This document shows, in pieces, positions 53,618 through 62,259 of a DNA stretch of 64,000 nt. The stretch covers positions 62,001 to 126,000 of the forward strand of contig CAYSTJ010000001.1 of NCBI GenBank assembly GCA_964434105.1, read 5' to 3'. Numbering within the stretch: the stretch's first letter is position 1; every line of letters begins with the position of its first letter. The translations under genes were made by a program, and so were the position numbers. The notes below the pieces were generated by a model. It made no database searches and was not told the DNA's origin. It saw only the letters and a program-made list of their open reading frames with translations. Source of the stretch: CAYNST01 sp964434105. Its GTDB lineage: Bacteria; Pseudomonadota; Gammaproteobacteria; Pseudomonadales; Cellvibrionaceae.

Positions 53618-54928
53618 ATGAGATTTAGATATAAAAACGAGTTTGATAAAAGACGCAGAGACTTGTTCAAAACGATAACCTCTGCTGGTATTTCAAGCGG
53701 GTTACTGCGCTCCTGTGGACTTGTTGGCGGTATGATGATCGCCCGGGCCGCAGAAGCGCAGGGCGCACGCAAGCACTTGTTGCTCCTGACGGTCGGCGGT
53801 GCACCTGACAGCGAATGGCGTCCCAGTGGCAGCCGTATGGGCGCAGTATCTGCGCCGTACGACGATGTAAAGCAGCACATGAACTTCATTGCCGGCGCGA
53901 GCATGACTCAGGGCGGTCACGGCCTGATGTTCGAGCGCTTTACCGGCGGTAGCTTCCAGGCGGGCGATGACAGCTTCGACGCGAATATTGGTAAAACCAT
54001 CGGAGCCGATTATCCGCTGCGTTATTTGAACCTGGGTGTTCAGACAGCGGCCAATAACCTGACTGTGGAGTCCGTCAACAATACACGTACGGAGATCCCG
54101 TCAATTGATGATCCACGCAGTGCATTCTCCCGACTGACACTGGCCGCGGGCGGCAGCGGCGGTGGCGGCTCCAGTAGCGGCGGTGGCAGCAGTGGCGGTG
54201 GTAGCAGTAGTGGCGGCAGTTCACCACGTCAGATGTATGTTGACGTGCATAAGGAAGCAATCGATGCGTTGCGCGTCAAGCTCGGCCAGCACGAGCGCGA
54301 GAAGCTCGACAGCCATTTGAATGCGATTGAAGAAGTGGAGCGCAGTATTGCCGGTTCTGGCAGCAGCAGTAGCAGCAGTGGTGGTTCCACCCCGCCGCCG
54401 CCGACGGGAGGCTCCTGTACACTGACGCAGCCCAATGCGTCAGGCGAGGCAGGTAACCTGTTCGACCAGACCGCCAAAAACCAGATCGCCATCGCCGTAC
54501 TGGCCCTGCGTTGCAATATAACCGCGTCGGTATCGCTGGCATTCGGTAACGACAGCCATGGGTTCAATATCCCCGGCTATAATGACGTGTTCCATCAGTC
54601 TCACCACTGCTGTAACGACGCCATCGAGCCGTATATTACGACAGCACGCTATATGTGCAGCCTGGCTGCTGAAACCATTCGGCAGGCCGATGCCGCCGGA
54701 CTCCTGAGCGAGACGATTATCACTCAGGTAACGGATATGGGGGATGCTCGCGCCCATAACAATACCAACGTTCCGATGTTTGTGGCAGGTGCCGGTGTTC
54801 GCGGTGGTTCAGTCACCAATGCATCCGGTCGGCGATCGGTGGATCTGTTCCAGGGTGTTGCCAACGCGCTCGGTGTCAGTTCGCATCCGCAAGCCAGAAG
54901 CTGGTCCAGCAGCCCGGTCAGTATCTAA
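53618..54928 (+). CDS. DUF1552 protein, partner of the CBM10-bearing haem protein
   Basis: 436 residues. The N-terminus is Tat-like (DKRRRDLFKTITSAGISSGLL, then a short hydrophobic stretch to about AAEAQG), although RR-x-F is not perfect. It has DUF1552 features (LLLLTVGGAPDSEWRP, GGHGLMFERF, DDPRSAFSRL, FGNDSHGFNIPGYNDVFHQSHHCC, AHNNTNVPMFVAGAGVRGG). Two Gly/Ser linkers (about 178-205 and 247-265) interrupt the middle, unlike the partner at 10108. Ends before a palindrome (54937-54973) and terminator (55001-55026). Role unknown. Confidence 0.85.
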   Translation: MRFRYKNEFDKRRRDLFKTITSAGISSGLLRSCGLVGGMMIARAAEAQGARKHLLLLTVGGAPDSEWRPSGSRMGAVSAPYDDVKQHMNFIAGASMTQGGHGLMFERFTGGSFQAGDDSFDANIGKTIGADYPLRYLNLGVQTAANNLTVESVNNTRTEIPSIDDPRSAFSRLTLAAGGSGGGGSSSGGGSSGGGSSSGGSSPRQMYVDVHKEAIDALRVKLGQHEREKLDSHLNAIEEVERSIAGSGSSSSSSGGSTPPPPTGGSCTLTQPNASGEAGNLFDQTAKNQIAIAVLALRCNITASVSLAFGNDSHGFNIPGYNDVFHQSHHCCNDAIEPYITTARYMCSLAAETIRQADAAGLLSETIITQVTDMGDARAHNNTNVPMFVAGAGVRGGSVTNASGRRSVDLFQGVANALGVSSHPQARSWSSSPVSI

Positions 54929-54936
54929 CCGCAACG

Positions 54937-54973
54937 GTCACTGTTCAGCGGGCAACCTACGCTGAACAGTGAC
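54937..54973. repeat. 14-bp perfect inverted repeat formed from repeat-family-like termini
   Basis: GTCACTGTTCAGCG and CGCTGAACAGTGAC flank a 9-nt loop. The outer 12 bases match the family termini GTAACTATTCAG/CTGAATAGTTAC at 10 of 12 on each arm. It lies just after the DUF1552 stop and before the terminator. Confidence 0.75.
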
Positions 54974-55000
54974 ATGCGACCGAAAGTTCCAAGCGGCAAA

Positions 55001-55026
55001 AGCCCGGTTTATACTGGGCTTTTTTT
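55001..55026 (+). terminator. Rho-independent terminator after the second haem-protein operon
   Basis: AGCCC/GGGCT stem with a 10-nt loop followed by a run of seven T. It ends the 50914-54928 operon. Confidence 0.85.
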
Positions 55027-55104
55027 ATGGGCGCGACTTTTGTCCGGGTTGATAGTTGCCGGATTTCAGCGCCCCGACGATGGTATTTAATGTAAGGCAA
55101 TTCG

Positions 55105-56502
55105 ATGACCGCGACGCTTGACACGATAATGGCATGCCCCAAATGCGGCTCGGACAGTGAGACGGGTCTGAACGTGCCGCAGCTGTCCTGCACAACCTGC
55201 AATACGCGTTTTTTTGCGCTGGACGGGATGAACTGCTGGTTTGCAGCGGGACTGGCGCAAAAATATTTATGGGAGGACCTGTTGGCAAAGTTTCTTGACC
55301 TGAGCGTCGCCGCTGACAAAAGTCATCTGGCGTCGCTTGCGGGTCCTGGTCAACTTCCGCTGACCCGAAAGAAACTGCAGCGTCGGCACGAAGTCAGTGC
55401 CGCGTCCCGCAATGCCGTGGTAAAACTATTGCGACAGGCGGGACTTCGGCCTGCCCGTCGCCAGGAGTTTGCCGATTTTTCGCCACAGGGTTTGTCCCAG
55501 TATTTTGAATTAATGTTGCGCGACTGGGGCTGGCAGCCCCTGGGCGAGGCCGGATATCGGGTTTATGACGATGAAAACCGGTTGACGTTCAATAATATTC
55601 TGCCCGCGCTGGCGTCGGCGGGGGATGTGTCGATCAACAATATACTGGTGATCGGCTCAGGGGCCGGCCGCCTCAGCTGGGATCTGCACTGCCACCTCAG
55701 CCCGCAAAACACAGTGGCGCTGGATCGTCACCCATTGCTGGCCTATCTGTCCAAACGCATGATAAAGGATCAGGCATCAATCGAACTGCCTGAGATGCGG
55801 CTGTATCCCCATCACGAACCGGGCGGCACGCATGTGTGGCAGTTAAGCTGTCCCGGCGCGGAGCCGGCGCTGCACGAAAGCTGGAATGTAATTGCCGGCG
55901 ACGCCTGGTCGGCGCCATTTCGGCCGGCGTCGTTCGATATGATCGTGACGCCGTGGTTTATGGATATTAATGGGAGAGACGCGCGGGATCTGATTGCGCT
56001 GGTCGAGCGGTTGCTGCGGCCAGGCGGCGTGTGGCTGAATCATGGTCCTTTTCTGTATCCCGACGATTTGCCTGAAGCCTGTAAATACACCCCGCAGGAA
56101 CTACGCAAACTTTTGAGCATGGCCGGATATACCCTGGAGTTTGACCGGTTCGCGCTGGAACCCTATACCTGGTCACCGCTAAACCAGCGCGGCCGTACCG
56201 AAGAAGTCTGGACTTTTTTGGCACGTGCTGCCGCTGATCGCAGCCATTTGCAAAGCGCCGCAATACCGGAGGGCCGTTACCCGCGCGATAATCCGCCTGC
56301 GTGGCTGGTGTTGCCGCATCTCCCCGTGCCGGCATTCTGTGATAGTCGACATTTTCCCGACAGTCTTGGCAATATTGTGCAACTATTCGATGGATCCCGG
56401 TCTATCAATGACATCGCGGATATAATTGCGCCCAATGTGCCGGACAATCACGACCCTCGACAGTTCTTGTACGATTTATTTAATGAGTATCTGGTTGGGT
56501 AA
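55105..56502 (+). CDS. Trm112-like / N2227-type methyltransferase / PqqD-like fusion
   Basis: 465 residues. The first 45 residues form a Trm112-like zinc ribbon (CPKCGSDSETG, CTTCNTRFFAL). Residues about 120-365 are a class I SAM methyltransferase (VIGSGAGRLSWDLH for SAM binding; MIVTPWFMDINGRD; LLRPGGVWLNHGPFLYPDD) of the carnosine-N-methyltransferase (N2227) type. The last 90 residues end with IVQLFDGSRSINDIADIIAPN...QFLYDLFNEYLVG, the PqqD/RiPP-recognition-like winged-helix pattern. The substrate is unknown; peptide targeting is an inference. GGAGGA is absent upstream; AAGG about 10 bases before the ATG. A glycosyltransferase follows. Confidence 0.8.
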   Translation: MTATLDTIMACPKCGSDSETGLNVPQLSCTTCNTRFFALDGMNCWFAAGLAQKYLWEDLLAKFLDLSVAADKSHLASLAGPGQLPLTRKKLQRRHEVSAASRNAVVKLLRQAGLRPARRQEFADFSPQGLSQYFELMLRDWGWQPLGEAGYRVYDDENRLTFNNILPALASAGDVSINNILVIGSGAGRLSWDLHCHLSPQNTVALDRHPLLAYLSKRMIKDQASIELPEMRLYPHHEPGGTHVWQLSCPGAEPALHESWNVIAGDAWSAPFRPASFDMIVTPWFMDINGRDARDLIALVERLLRPGGVWLNHGPFLYPDDLPEACKYTPQELRKLLSMAGYTLEFDRFALEPYTWSPLNQRGRTEEVWTFLARAAADRSHLQSAAIPEGRYPRDNPPAWLVLPHLPVPAFCDSRHFPDSLGNIVQLFDGSRSINDIADIIAPNVPDNHDPRQFLYDLFNEYLVG

Positions 56503-56639
56503 TTCTTCAGCGACGTCAGCACTGTATGTGCAGTTGCAACTGCCGGTTAACCGCTGAACAGGCCGCCTGATGAAGCATGGCTACTCCTGAATAAACGTCC
56601 GGCGCGCTTTCGGGCACTCAACCCAACCACGGAAAGTTC

Positions 56640-57728
56640 ATGAAAGTAGTGCACATAGAGGCAGGCCGTCACATGTATGGTGGGGCGCTGCAGGTCAGGT
56701 ATTTGTTACAGGGCCTGAAAGAAAAAAACGTTGATAATATTCTCGTCTGCCATCAGGGTTCCCCACTTGCACTCGAATGCCAGGGTTTGGCCGTCGTGCA
56801 CGAGGTGCATATTCGGGGTGATCTGGATTTTCGCTGGGCGGGCGCGGTAGAAGAAATACTGCGGGACGAACGGCCGGATTATCTGCATATCCATTCCCGA
56901 CGGGGCGCCGATTTCTGGGGGCTCCGTCTGGGCCGCAAATGCGGAGTGCCGGTGTTGGTTACGCGTCGTGTAGACCACCCTGAGCCCGCCTGGATTGCAA
57001 ACTGGAAATACAACAAAAGCGCACATCACGTGTTTGCCATTTCCGAGGGTATCCGGGAATTGCTGATCGGCGAAGGGGTGAAGCGTCACAAAATAACCAC
57101 AATCCGCAGTGCCGTCGACACGGCGGTGTTTACACCGGACGCCGACAGTCGCTGGTTCCAGAATGAATTCGGCTTTCAGTCGGGTAATCAGGTGATCGGT
57201 GTCATAGCACAGTTTATTGCGCGCAAGGGGCATCACGTGCTGATCAAGGTGTTACCGGCACTGCGTCGTCAATTTCCGGATGTGCGGATACTCTTGCTCG
57301 GTCAGGGGAAGCTGGAACGTGAGCTGAAAGCCGCTGTGGCGGATGCCGGTCTCGATAACCTGGTGACTTTTGCCGGGTTTCGAAACGACCTGCACCGGAT
57401 TATGCCAAATCTGTGTCTGGTGGTTCATCCGGCATTTCGCGAAGGACTCGGCGTGTCACTGCTGCAGGCAAGTGCCTGCGGCGTGCCGGTCATTGCGAGC
57501 CGCGTGGGTGGTATTGCGGAGGCGGTGTTACACGATCGCACCGGTTTGCTGGTGACCCCTGGCTCCCAGCCGGAATTGATGGCTGCGATCCAGTATCTGC
57601 TGGCAAGCCCGGAAATACGCAAACGGTTTGGCGAGGCGGGCAGGGAGTATATGCTGAACAGCTTCTCGATCGACAATATGGCCAGCCTTTATCTGAAGTA
57701 TTACCAGAAGCTGCAATATGCGCAATAG
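56640..57728 (+). CDS. Family 4 glycosyltransferase
   Basis: 362 residues, GT-B fold. The N-terminal half has HMYGGALQVRYLLQGL and the C-terminal half the donor-binding EGLGVSLLQASACGVPVIASRVGGIAEAVLHD with GVIAQFIARKGHHVLI. Similar enzymes make lipopolysaccharide core or exopolysaccharide. The acceptor is unknown. GGAAAG lies upstream of the ATG. Followed by a bidirectional terminator. Confidence 0.9.
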   Translation: MKVVHIEAGRHMYGGALQVRYLLQGLKEKNVDNILVCHQGSPLALECQGLAVVHEVHIRGDLDFRWAGAVEEILRDERPDYLHIHSRRGADFWGLRLGRKCGVPVLVTRRVDHPEPAWIANWKYNKSAHHVFAISEGIRELLIGEGVKRHKITTIRSAVDTAVFTPDADSRWFQNEFGFQSGNQVIGVIAQFIARKGHHVLIKVLPALRRQFPDVRILLLGQGKLERELKAAVADAGLDNLVTFAGFRNDLHRIMPNLCLVVHPAFREGLGVSLLQASACGVPVIASRVGGIAEAVLHDRTGLLVTPGSQPELMAAIQYLLASPEIRKRFGEAGREYMLNSFSIDNMASLYLKYYQKLQYAQ

Positions 57729-57810
57729 AATATCCGGTTCACGCCATGCGACGCGCAAGGGTTGTTCAGGCCGTTGCCCGGGGTGGCATTCGTTTTGAAT
57801 TCGCGATAAA

Positions 57811-57836
57811 AAAACCAGCCCGCATGGACTGGTTTT
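57811..57836. terminator. Bidirectional terminator between convergent genes
   Basis: AAAACCAG and CTGGTTTT form an 8-bp stem with a 10-nt loop, with A- and T-runs on either side. It separates the glycosyltransferase from the convergent cytochrome-like gene. Confidence 0.75.
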
Positions 57837-57865
57837 CGATGGTTAGTCGGGGTGCTACCCGCTAA

Positions 57866-59890
57866 TCAGTTACCGGTCGTCTCCGCGTAATTGTATTTAT
57901 ACTGGGCCTTTTCAAACAGTTTGGCGATCGGCTCTTCGTACAGATTCTTGTCGCTGCCCAGAATCATGCCCTGGCGAATAATCTGCATGGACACAGTAAA
58001 CAGCCGCCGGTCATCATCGACAATATCACGCCATTCTTCCGTCGTCGGGTACAGTTCCTTCACGCGGGCGACGGCGGCGGAATCACGGGTCCAGGCTTGC
58101 GATAGCTGCCCGGTGTCGAGTTTATCCCGCAAGTTGTTCGGTAACCAGTTCAGACCGTTTTCGTGGCAGCCCATACAGGAGGCACCATTGAGCAGCCGCG
58201 GACCGAAGAAATTAAAACCGCCGCGGCTGGAGCTTCTCTGAGTGTGTCCGCGACGCGGGTCGCGCACGATAAACGTAAACGCGTCAGTGCGTCGCTGATC
58301 GAGGCCACCAAAAATCGCATACGCCTGTAAGCCGTTTGGCATACTCCAGATCACCTCCTGGGCAGACTGTTGCAAACCGCTTTCACCGGTGTAGGTTCTA
58401 TTGGTCGAAAAGCTGCCATCGTCATTCTGGGGCTGCGCCAGGCTGGCGACGAAGGAGTAGGACTGCTGTCCGCCAAAACCGCCGCCAAAACTGGAAATAA
58501 ACTTTGGAACCGGGTGGTCATAAAACGGGAATTGTTGTCCCTGACCTGAAAATATATCGGTTGTCTTGTAATAGTAGCCGGCCGGTATGTCGCCCCGCCA
58601 TAGCAGGCGCGGTTCAATGGTAATGGCTTCATCCACGATAGCGTAGTCGAAGGAGTCCGTACCTTTGCTGATATCGACGCGAAGTTCGTCCTGCAGGTAG
58701 TTGCCGTACATCGGAATCTGCATGATCGCGTTGTAGACGTCGGGTCGGCTCAGTGTGTAGGCCAGTTGGGACGCCTCGACATAATTGCTTTTGAAGCCGT
58801 CGATGTTGGGAGTATTTTTGGCATCATCCAGCGCCTCAAAATTCCCTTTGGTGATGCGTTCCCAGCTGGCCAGCGCGATATTGGTATTTTGCCGTACCGC
58901 ACCGGTATTCCGGGAGCGGCGCGTCAACAGGTCGCGACGATTGCCAAAGAAAACGTCATCGTCCGGCCCACCAAATATGATTTCGGTTTCACCTTGAGAG
59001 TAACCCCAGTAATCGCGGATATCGAAACGGTATACCATCCCGTTGCCGCCACTCACATCGACCGGGTTGACCACGTCCGGCGCAAACCGGGCCGTGGAAT
59101 TCAATATTTTGGAGATGCCGGCACGCGCAACGTTCAGATCTTCTGCACTGAATTCGCTGTCGTTGTGCAATTCATGCAGACTGACGTATTTGATGTACTG
59201 GCGATCGCCGGACGCCAATGCGGCCTTGTCGGCAGCAATCCAGCTTTCCACCTGATTTTCGGATACCGGACCCGTGATGGTGGGCGCCGACCGCGGGATC
59301 TGATCCGCTATGGTCGCAGCCCAGGCTTCAATGGCCGACAGCATAGTGGCCGCATTGCTGCTGCACGTGCTCCAGCAGTTATGCGCTTCGAGACTCAGGC
59401 GGCGATAGAGTTTGGAATTTTTTGGGTCGTTCAGGCTGACTTTCTGTAAGGCGTTATCGTGCGCGACGCCCGGGTCACTGTGCGCATGTTGCGGGTTCTG
59501 TCCATAACCCAGGTCGTCGCTGTGGCAGCTCCCGCAATTGTCTCGCAGAATCGGATATACGGTGTTACTGAACGCCTGCATGGAGCGCTCGATGTCGAAA
59601 TTGCCGTCGGGTGCATCCACCGTCGGCTCATCCGTGACCGGATTGTCTGACGGTGTTGGCGTTGGCGTTGGCGTTGGCGTTGGTGTTGGTGTTGGCGTTG
59701 GCGTTGGCGTTGGCGTTGGTGCGGGCGTCGGGCTCGGACCGGGTGTCGGCGCGGGCGTCGGATTGGGCTCAGGTATCGGTGTGGGTGTCGACTCTGGCGG
59801 GTTTTGGTCGGGCTGCTCTGGCGGGGTTTCTCCGCAGGCTGTGAGTACAGCACCTATTGCCGCAGTCAGTAAAAGCTTTTTGAAATTCAT
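57866..59890 (-). CDS. Large two-haem lipoprotein with Pro-Thr linker
   Basis: A 674-residue lipoprotein (lipobox LTACGE). A long Pro/Thr/Glu linker (about 25-80) includes a perfect (PT)n run coded by a hexamer repeat. The body has CGSCH near residue 118 and CMGCH near 572 (DNCGSCHSDD; NGASCMGCHENGLNWLPNNL). Between them is a large domain without obvious homology to DUF1592 (VYRFDIRDYWGYSQ, DDVFFGNRRDLL, LLWRGDIPAGYYY). It is a third extracellular or periplasmic haem protein of the window, not a paralogue of the two pairs. GAGGGA ribosome site. Role unknown; a link with the polysaccharide theme is inference. Confidence 0.82.
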   Translation of the reverse strand: MNFKKLLLTAAIGAVLTACGETPPEQPDQNPPESTPTPIPEPNPTPAPTPGPSPTPAPTPTPTPTPTPTPTPTPTPTPTPSDNPVTDEPTVDAPDGNFDIERSMQAFSNTVYPILRDNCGSCHSDDLGYGQNPQHAHSDPGVAHDNALQKVSLNDPKNSKLYRRLSLEAHNCWSTCSSNAATMLSAIEAWAATIADQIPRSAPTITGPVSENQVESWIAADKAALASGDRQYIKYVSLHELHNDSEFSAEDLNVARAGISKILNSTARFAPDVVNPVDVSGGNGMVYRFDIRDYWGYSQGETEIIFGGPDDDVFFGNRRDLLTRRSRNTGAVRQNTNIALASWERITKGNFEALDDAKNTPNIDGFKSNYVEASQLAYTLSRPDVYNAIMQIPMYGNYLQDELRVDISKGTDSFDYAIVDEAITIEPRLLWRGDIPAGYYYKTTDIFSGQGQQFPFYDHPVPKFISSFGGGFGGQQSYSFVASLAQPQNDDGSFSTNRTYTGESGLQQSAQEVIWSMPNGLQAYAIFGGLDQRRTDAFTFIVRDPRRGHTQRSSSRGGFNFFGPRLLNGASCMGCHENGLNWLPNNLRDKLDTGQLSQAWTRDSAAVARVKELYPTTEEWRDIVDDDRRLFTVSMQIIRQGMILGSDKNLYEEPIAKLFEKAQYKYNYAETTGN
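59652..59720 (-). repeat. Hexanucleotide repeat coding the Pro-Thr linker
   Basis: About eleven near-perfect GTTGGC/GTTGGT units (reverse strand coding Pro-Thr). Copy number can change without frameshift, so linker length may vary between strains. Confidence 0.9.
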
Positions 59891-60351
59891 TACTATCCCT
59901 CTAGCGTACTTTCGTAATACATCGCTAATAACTCAAGTGTCGGCGCTCCCCGTCACATGCCAGCCGGGCTGGCCGGTGCGTCGCTCGGTGTATTGCGGGG
60001 GTCGAACCATGGCACTGGACAAGAAAGGTTGTCGCACGGGTACCCGAAAACGCGGGAGTCTAGACGACCGGCTTATTCGGGCTATAGTCAATACCACAAC
60101 AACCTGTTGATGTTTTACCAAAGCCGGTAGAAGGCTGGTGTGCGTGCATTCACAGACTGTGCGCGGTCGGTAGGGCGTGAGTTCAAACGGTTAACCGGGT
60201 CCGGCATGGGTTGTGAAGCGGTCGGCCGAGGGGGAGTCGGGTTGGCAGGTCTGATGGAATATACCGCATCCCGGGGCAGCGGCTTTCACGGGCAGGTATT
60301 TGAGGGTGAAGACGCAAACATCTGCGTAGCGTGTCTGGCCTGCCGGCGAAA
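59891..60351. other. Intergenic region upstream of the two-haem lipoprotein
   Basis: About 460 bp. A forward open frame at 60140-60358 has no family features or ribosome site. I see no repeat or clear operator. Confidence 0.45.
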
Positions 60352-61347
60352 TCAATAAAAATGCAGGCGTAACGGCATTTCGTCGAGCGCGGCTAACTGC
60401 TCACGCAATTCGAGAATGTGTTCGGACCAGTAGCGTTCCGTATTGAACCAGGGGAAATGCATGGGAAAGGCCGGATCCTGCCAGCGGCGGGCAAGCCAGG
60501 CTGCATAGTGCATCAGTCGGAGCGTGCGGAAGGTTTCGATCAGCGGCAACTCCGCCAGGTTAAAATCGCAGAATTCCTGATAGCCGCTCAACAGGCTATC
60601 CAGCTGAATTTGCCGGCGCGGGTAATCGCCGGATAACAGCATCCACAGATCCTGAACGGCAGGGCCGGTGCAGGCATCGTCCAGGTCGACAAAATTCGGC
60701 CGCCCATCCCGCCACAATATATTGCCGGGATGACAGTCGCCGTGCAGGCGTATGGCCTCGAACGGTGTGGCGTCGAGGATGGTGGTCATCTTTTGGATCA
60801 GATCATGGGACAGGCTTTCATAGGCTGGTCGCAATGACTCAGGCACAAAGTCGTGCTCGATCAGAAAGCGGCGGCTGGCGGACCCGAACCGTTCCAGCGT
60901 CAGGGGCAAACGGTGTGAGAAGGGACGTGTGCGTCCCAGTGCATGGATACGGCCCAGGCTCTGACCGAGGATATAGAGGTTGTCCTCATTATCCAGCTCT
61001 GGCGCATGGCCACCGCGTCGTTCGTAGAGGGCAAACCGGTAATCATCAAACGCAAAGAGGGTTTGCCCCTCAATAACAACCGGGGGCACCACCGGGACTT
61101 CCAGGTCACACAGGGCCTGGCTGAACTCATGCTCTTCGAGAATCTGCTCGTCGCTCCAACGGTGAGGCCGGTAAAACTTGGCGATGATTGGCGCAGCGTC
61201 TTCGATACCGACCTGATAGACCCGGTTTTCGTAGCTGTTCAGTGGGTAAATTCGCGCATCGCTATGCAGCCCGAGGCTCTCCACGGCATCCAGTACGCGG
61301 TCAGGCGTCAGATTGGCATATGGGGTGGCATGACTGTTTTGCGACAC
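60352..61347 (-). CDS. srkA: Stress-response serine/threonine kinase
   Basis: 331 residues, near the size of E. coli SrkA/YihE/RdoA (328 aa). It has the N-terminal LNSYENRVYQVGIED nucleotide-loop region, KFYRPHRW, FALYERRGGHAPELDNEDNLY, and the aminoglycoside-kinase-like catalytic segment IRLHGDCHPGNILWRDGRPNFVDLDDACTGP. SrkA is a Cpx-linked kinase that counters MazF-mediated death in E. coli. The same role here is by homology. Usually next to dsbA; not so in this window. Confidence 0.94.
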   Translation of the reverse strand: MSQNSHATPYANLTPDRVLDAVESLGLHSDARIYPLNSYENRVYQVGIEDAAPIIAKFYRPHRWSDEQILEEHEFSQALCDLEVPVVPPVVIEGQTLFAFDDYRFALYERRGGHAPELDNEDNLYILGQSLGRIHALGRTRPFSHRLPLTLERFGSASRRFLIEHDFVPESLRPAYESLSHDLIQKMTTILDATPFEAIRLHGDCHPGNILWRDGRPNFVDLDDACTGPAVQDLWMLLSGDYPRRQIQLDSLLSGYQEFCDFNLAELPLIETFRTLRLMHYAAWLARRWQDPAFPMHFPWFNTERYWSEHILELREQLAALDEMPLRLHFY

Positions 61348-61402
61348 GTGACGACCCTCTCATGAAGTCTAAGCGGACTTGGTGGACGCAGGGTAGCAGA
61401 AG

Positions 61403-61456
61403 GAAGCCGTTAGCGGTGTTTTTATTCCTGAAGCCGTTAGCGGTGTTTATATTCCC
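61403..61456 (+). repeat. 27-bp tandem duplication, two copies
   Basis: GAAGCCGTTAGCGGTGTTT followed by TTATTCCT, then the same with TATATTCCC. The two units differ at 2 positions. Between srkA and a solo repeat end. No known function. Confidence 0.85.
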
Positions 61457-61481
61457 AATCAGCGCACCGTCGTACTCTGGG

Positions 61482-61509
61482 AAAATCGGGGCGTGAGCTG
61501 AATAGTTAC
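61482..61509 (+). repeat. Solo right end of the repeat family
   Basis: AAAATCGGGGCGTGAGCTGAATAGTTAC, a full family right tip, 33 bp beyond the comF stop (61543). The rest of the element is absent. Confidence 0.85.
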
Positions 61510-61542
61510 GCCTGATTTAAAGCTACGGCCGGGACGGCGGTG

Positions 61543-62226
61543 TCATTTCGGTTTGGGCGTTCGGGCGAGCGCCCACACGTCCACGCTCGCCGCGCCGCTC
61601 TGCAACAGGCATTCAGCCATCCGTGCAACCGTGGCGCCGGTAGTGATTACATCATCAACAACGGCTACATGCAGCCCCTTAAGCTCAGCGGTACAGCCGA
61701 AAACCCCTTTGAGATTGGCGAGCCGGGCGGCGCGGCGCAGGTTTTTCTGGGCGCTGGCTGCGCGCTGCTTTTTTACGATGCAGCGCACGGGTATTTGCAG
61801 TTCCCGTCCCAGCTGAAGTGCGAGATGCTCGGTCTGGTTGTAGCCTCGTCGCCACCGGTCACGCCAGTGCAGCGGCACCGGTACCAGCAGGTTCGGCAAT
61901 TGCGGGCCCGGGTAGTGGGCTTTTACCCGGCTCGCCAGCCAGGGTGCCAGATAGCGGCAGACAACCTGAGGGTCCCGACGCTTCAACCGCTGAATGAGAA
62001 CATCCACCGGCGACTCATACAGAAAAGCGCAAAGCGTACGCCGAAACGGTTTGGGCGTCGTCAGACAGTCGCCACAGGTTTCCGGCCGGGCCACCGGCAG
62101 TGCGCAGCCCGGGCAGGCAAGGTCAAGTCGGGGCAGATCCGCTTCGCAACCTGCGCAGACATAACCTTTGGCCGGGGCGAAACAGAGGGGACAGTTGTGC
62201 GGTAGTAATCTGAACCAGTTGATCAT
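61543..62226 (-). CDS. comF: ComF-family phosphoribosyltransferase-like protein
   Basis: 227 residues from ATG 62226, which has GGGAGG upstream; the longer frame to 62337 is noncoding. A zinc-finger N-terminus (CPLCFAPAKGYVCAGCEADLP, then CPGCALP and CGDC) precedes the PRT domain with PVPLHWRDRWRRGYNQTEHLA and the PRPP motif VAVVDDVITTGAT. In naturally competent bacteria ComF is needed for DNA uptake into the cytoplasm. The comF/bioB divergent order is usual in gammaproteobacteria. Its start overlaps the BirA-type site. Confidence 0.94.
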   Translation of the reverse strand: MINWFRLLPHNCPLCFAPAKGYVCAGCEADLPRLDLACPGCALPVARPETCGDCLTTPKPFRRTLCAFLYESPVDVLIQRLKRRDPQVVCRYLAPWLASRVKAHYPGPQLPNLLVPVPLHWRDRWRRGYNQTEHLALQLGRELQIPVRCIVKKQRAASAQKNLRRAARLANLKGVFGCTAELKGLHVAVVDDVITTGATVARMAECLLQSGAASVDVWALARTPKPK

Positions 62227-62259
62227 CGGTAAACCTCCCTGTGCAAATTTGGTTGACAG
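62227..62259. promoter_or_regulatory. BirA-type operator between comF and bioB
   Basis: CGGTAAACC (62227-62235), a 15-nt spacer, then GGTTGACAG (62251-62259). Each arm matches the E. coli BirA half-site (TTGTAAACC/GGTTTACAA) at 7 of 9, and the spacer length is the same. The site would let biotinylated BirA repress bioB and perhaps comF. No other bases are needed to explain it. Confidence 0.75.

Noticed and set aside
60140..60358. Forward 72-aa ORF
   Set aside because: No start signal; overlaps the srkA 3' end.
61403..61456. Part of the repeat family
   Set aside because: The 27-bp duplication shares no sequence with the element interior.
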